Assembly (NCBI GenBank): GCA_963835135.1
Contig: CAWIEF010000005.1
Coordinates: forward strand, 969,838 to 1,033,837
Direction: 5' to 3'
Source of the DNA: JAVVHH01 sp963835135
Lineage (GTDB): Bacteria; Pseudomonadota; Alphaproteobacteria; Acetobacterales; Acetobacteraceae
DNA length: 64,000 nt
Shown here: in pieces, positions 63,795-64,000 of the stretch
Layout: the number at the start of each line of letters is the position of its first letter
Numbering within the stretch: position 1 is the first letter of the stretch
Position numbers and translations under genes: made by a program
The notes under the pieces: model-generated
What the model was told of the DNA's origin: nothing
Seen by the model: the letters and a program-made list of their open reading frames with translations, nothing else
Database searches by the model: none

Positions 63795-64000
63795 TGTCAA
63801 ACGGCACGCAACCGGGACCCTTTATCGGCGCCCAATCGGGACCCCGTTTCGGGTAGGCTTGTGCCGGTAATCCATAGGAGGGACCCGCGCGCCGCGGAGT
63901 GCCCGTCCAGAGGCTGACGCAGCGGCGCGTGGGAGGTGCCTGTGGTTTACCGGTGCAAACCGGGGAGCACGGTCAGGCTCGGTTCTTGAACCGCCAGCTC
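63795..64000. mobile_element. IS21-like element end, continuing beyond the window
   Basis: Begins TGTCAAACGGCACGCAACCG and shows GGGACCCTTTATCGGCGCCC followed by ATCGGGACCCCG. These are two spaced GGGACCC motifs, as in IS21-family ends and in the miniature element at 52705. The remaining ~140 bp to the window end hold no recognisable istA start. The rest of the element lies outside. Confidence 0.55.

Overview
The window is GC-rich, with many four-base start/stop overlaps (ATGA or GTGA) inside operons. Its gene content fits an alphaproteobacterium, most likely of the Rhodospirillales/Acetobacteraceae: ChvE-GguAB sugar uptake, a Pat-type acetyltransferase, a guaB-rsmB-guaA cluster, the recombinase/DUF2924/DUF3489 trio and a PEP-CTERM protein. 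The lineage is inferred from gene families; no rRNA or marker phylogeny is present.

Left part (1-22 kb). The tail of an FAD-linked oxidase is followed by lptF (LPS export), rmuC, and a glycosyltransferase/VTT-membrane-protein pair. Then comes a visibly AT-richer patch with a polytopic surface-polysaccharide-type membrane protein and a broken GT87-type glycosyltransferase. On the minus strand follow malonyl-CoA decarboxylase, an AceE-type thiamine-diphosphate enzyme, and nnr (NAD(P)HX repair) with two frame breaks. A ParA-like ATPase overlaps a DMT exporter tail to tail. A Pat acyltransferase gene lies downstream of a complete branched-chain amino-acid ABC transporter (livGFKHM order).

Middle (22-49 kb). 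An ECF sigma factor, a putative anti-sigma factor and a Spy/CpxP-like periplasmic protein lead into a tripartite efflux cluster: NodT-type outer-membrane lipoprotein, MFP, GST and two RND pumps. A ChvE-GguAB sugar ABC transporter, an SDR and a hybrid histidine kinase follow. Next is the purine/translation cluster guaB-HAD-rsmB-GNAT-guaA, then a secreted hypothetical protein, rlmE and ppx/gppA. Three copies of a ~90-bp dispersed palindromic repeat sit in intergenic gaps.

Right part (49-64 kb) is accessory. A tRNA-Gln(TTG) is followed by an intact serine recombinase/DUF2924/DUF3489 operon. A 190-bp IS21-like miniature element with 28-bp perfect inverted ends truncates a leucine-rich-repeat-variant (LRV) gene. 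Then comes an apparent metal-acquisition module: a TonB receptor divergent from tonB, a Zur-like Fur-family regulator, DUF2946, and a binding protein/FecCD permease/ATPase set. An AT-rich operator-like site lies between the receptor and tonB. From about 53 kb onward almost every gene is interrupted by single-base indels while the protein sequence between breaks stays well conserved. That pattern looks more like local consensus error than old decay, and it must be settled before the genes are called pseudogenes. The window ends in gene remnants: two Cys-knuckle small proteins, a PEP-CTERM protein, and fragments of HipA, an alpha/beta hydrolase and a response regulator, the last cut by another IS21-like end.
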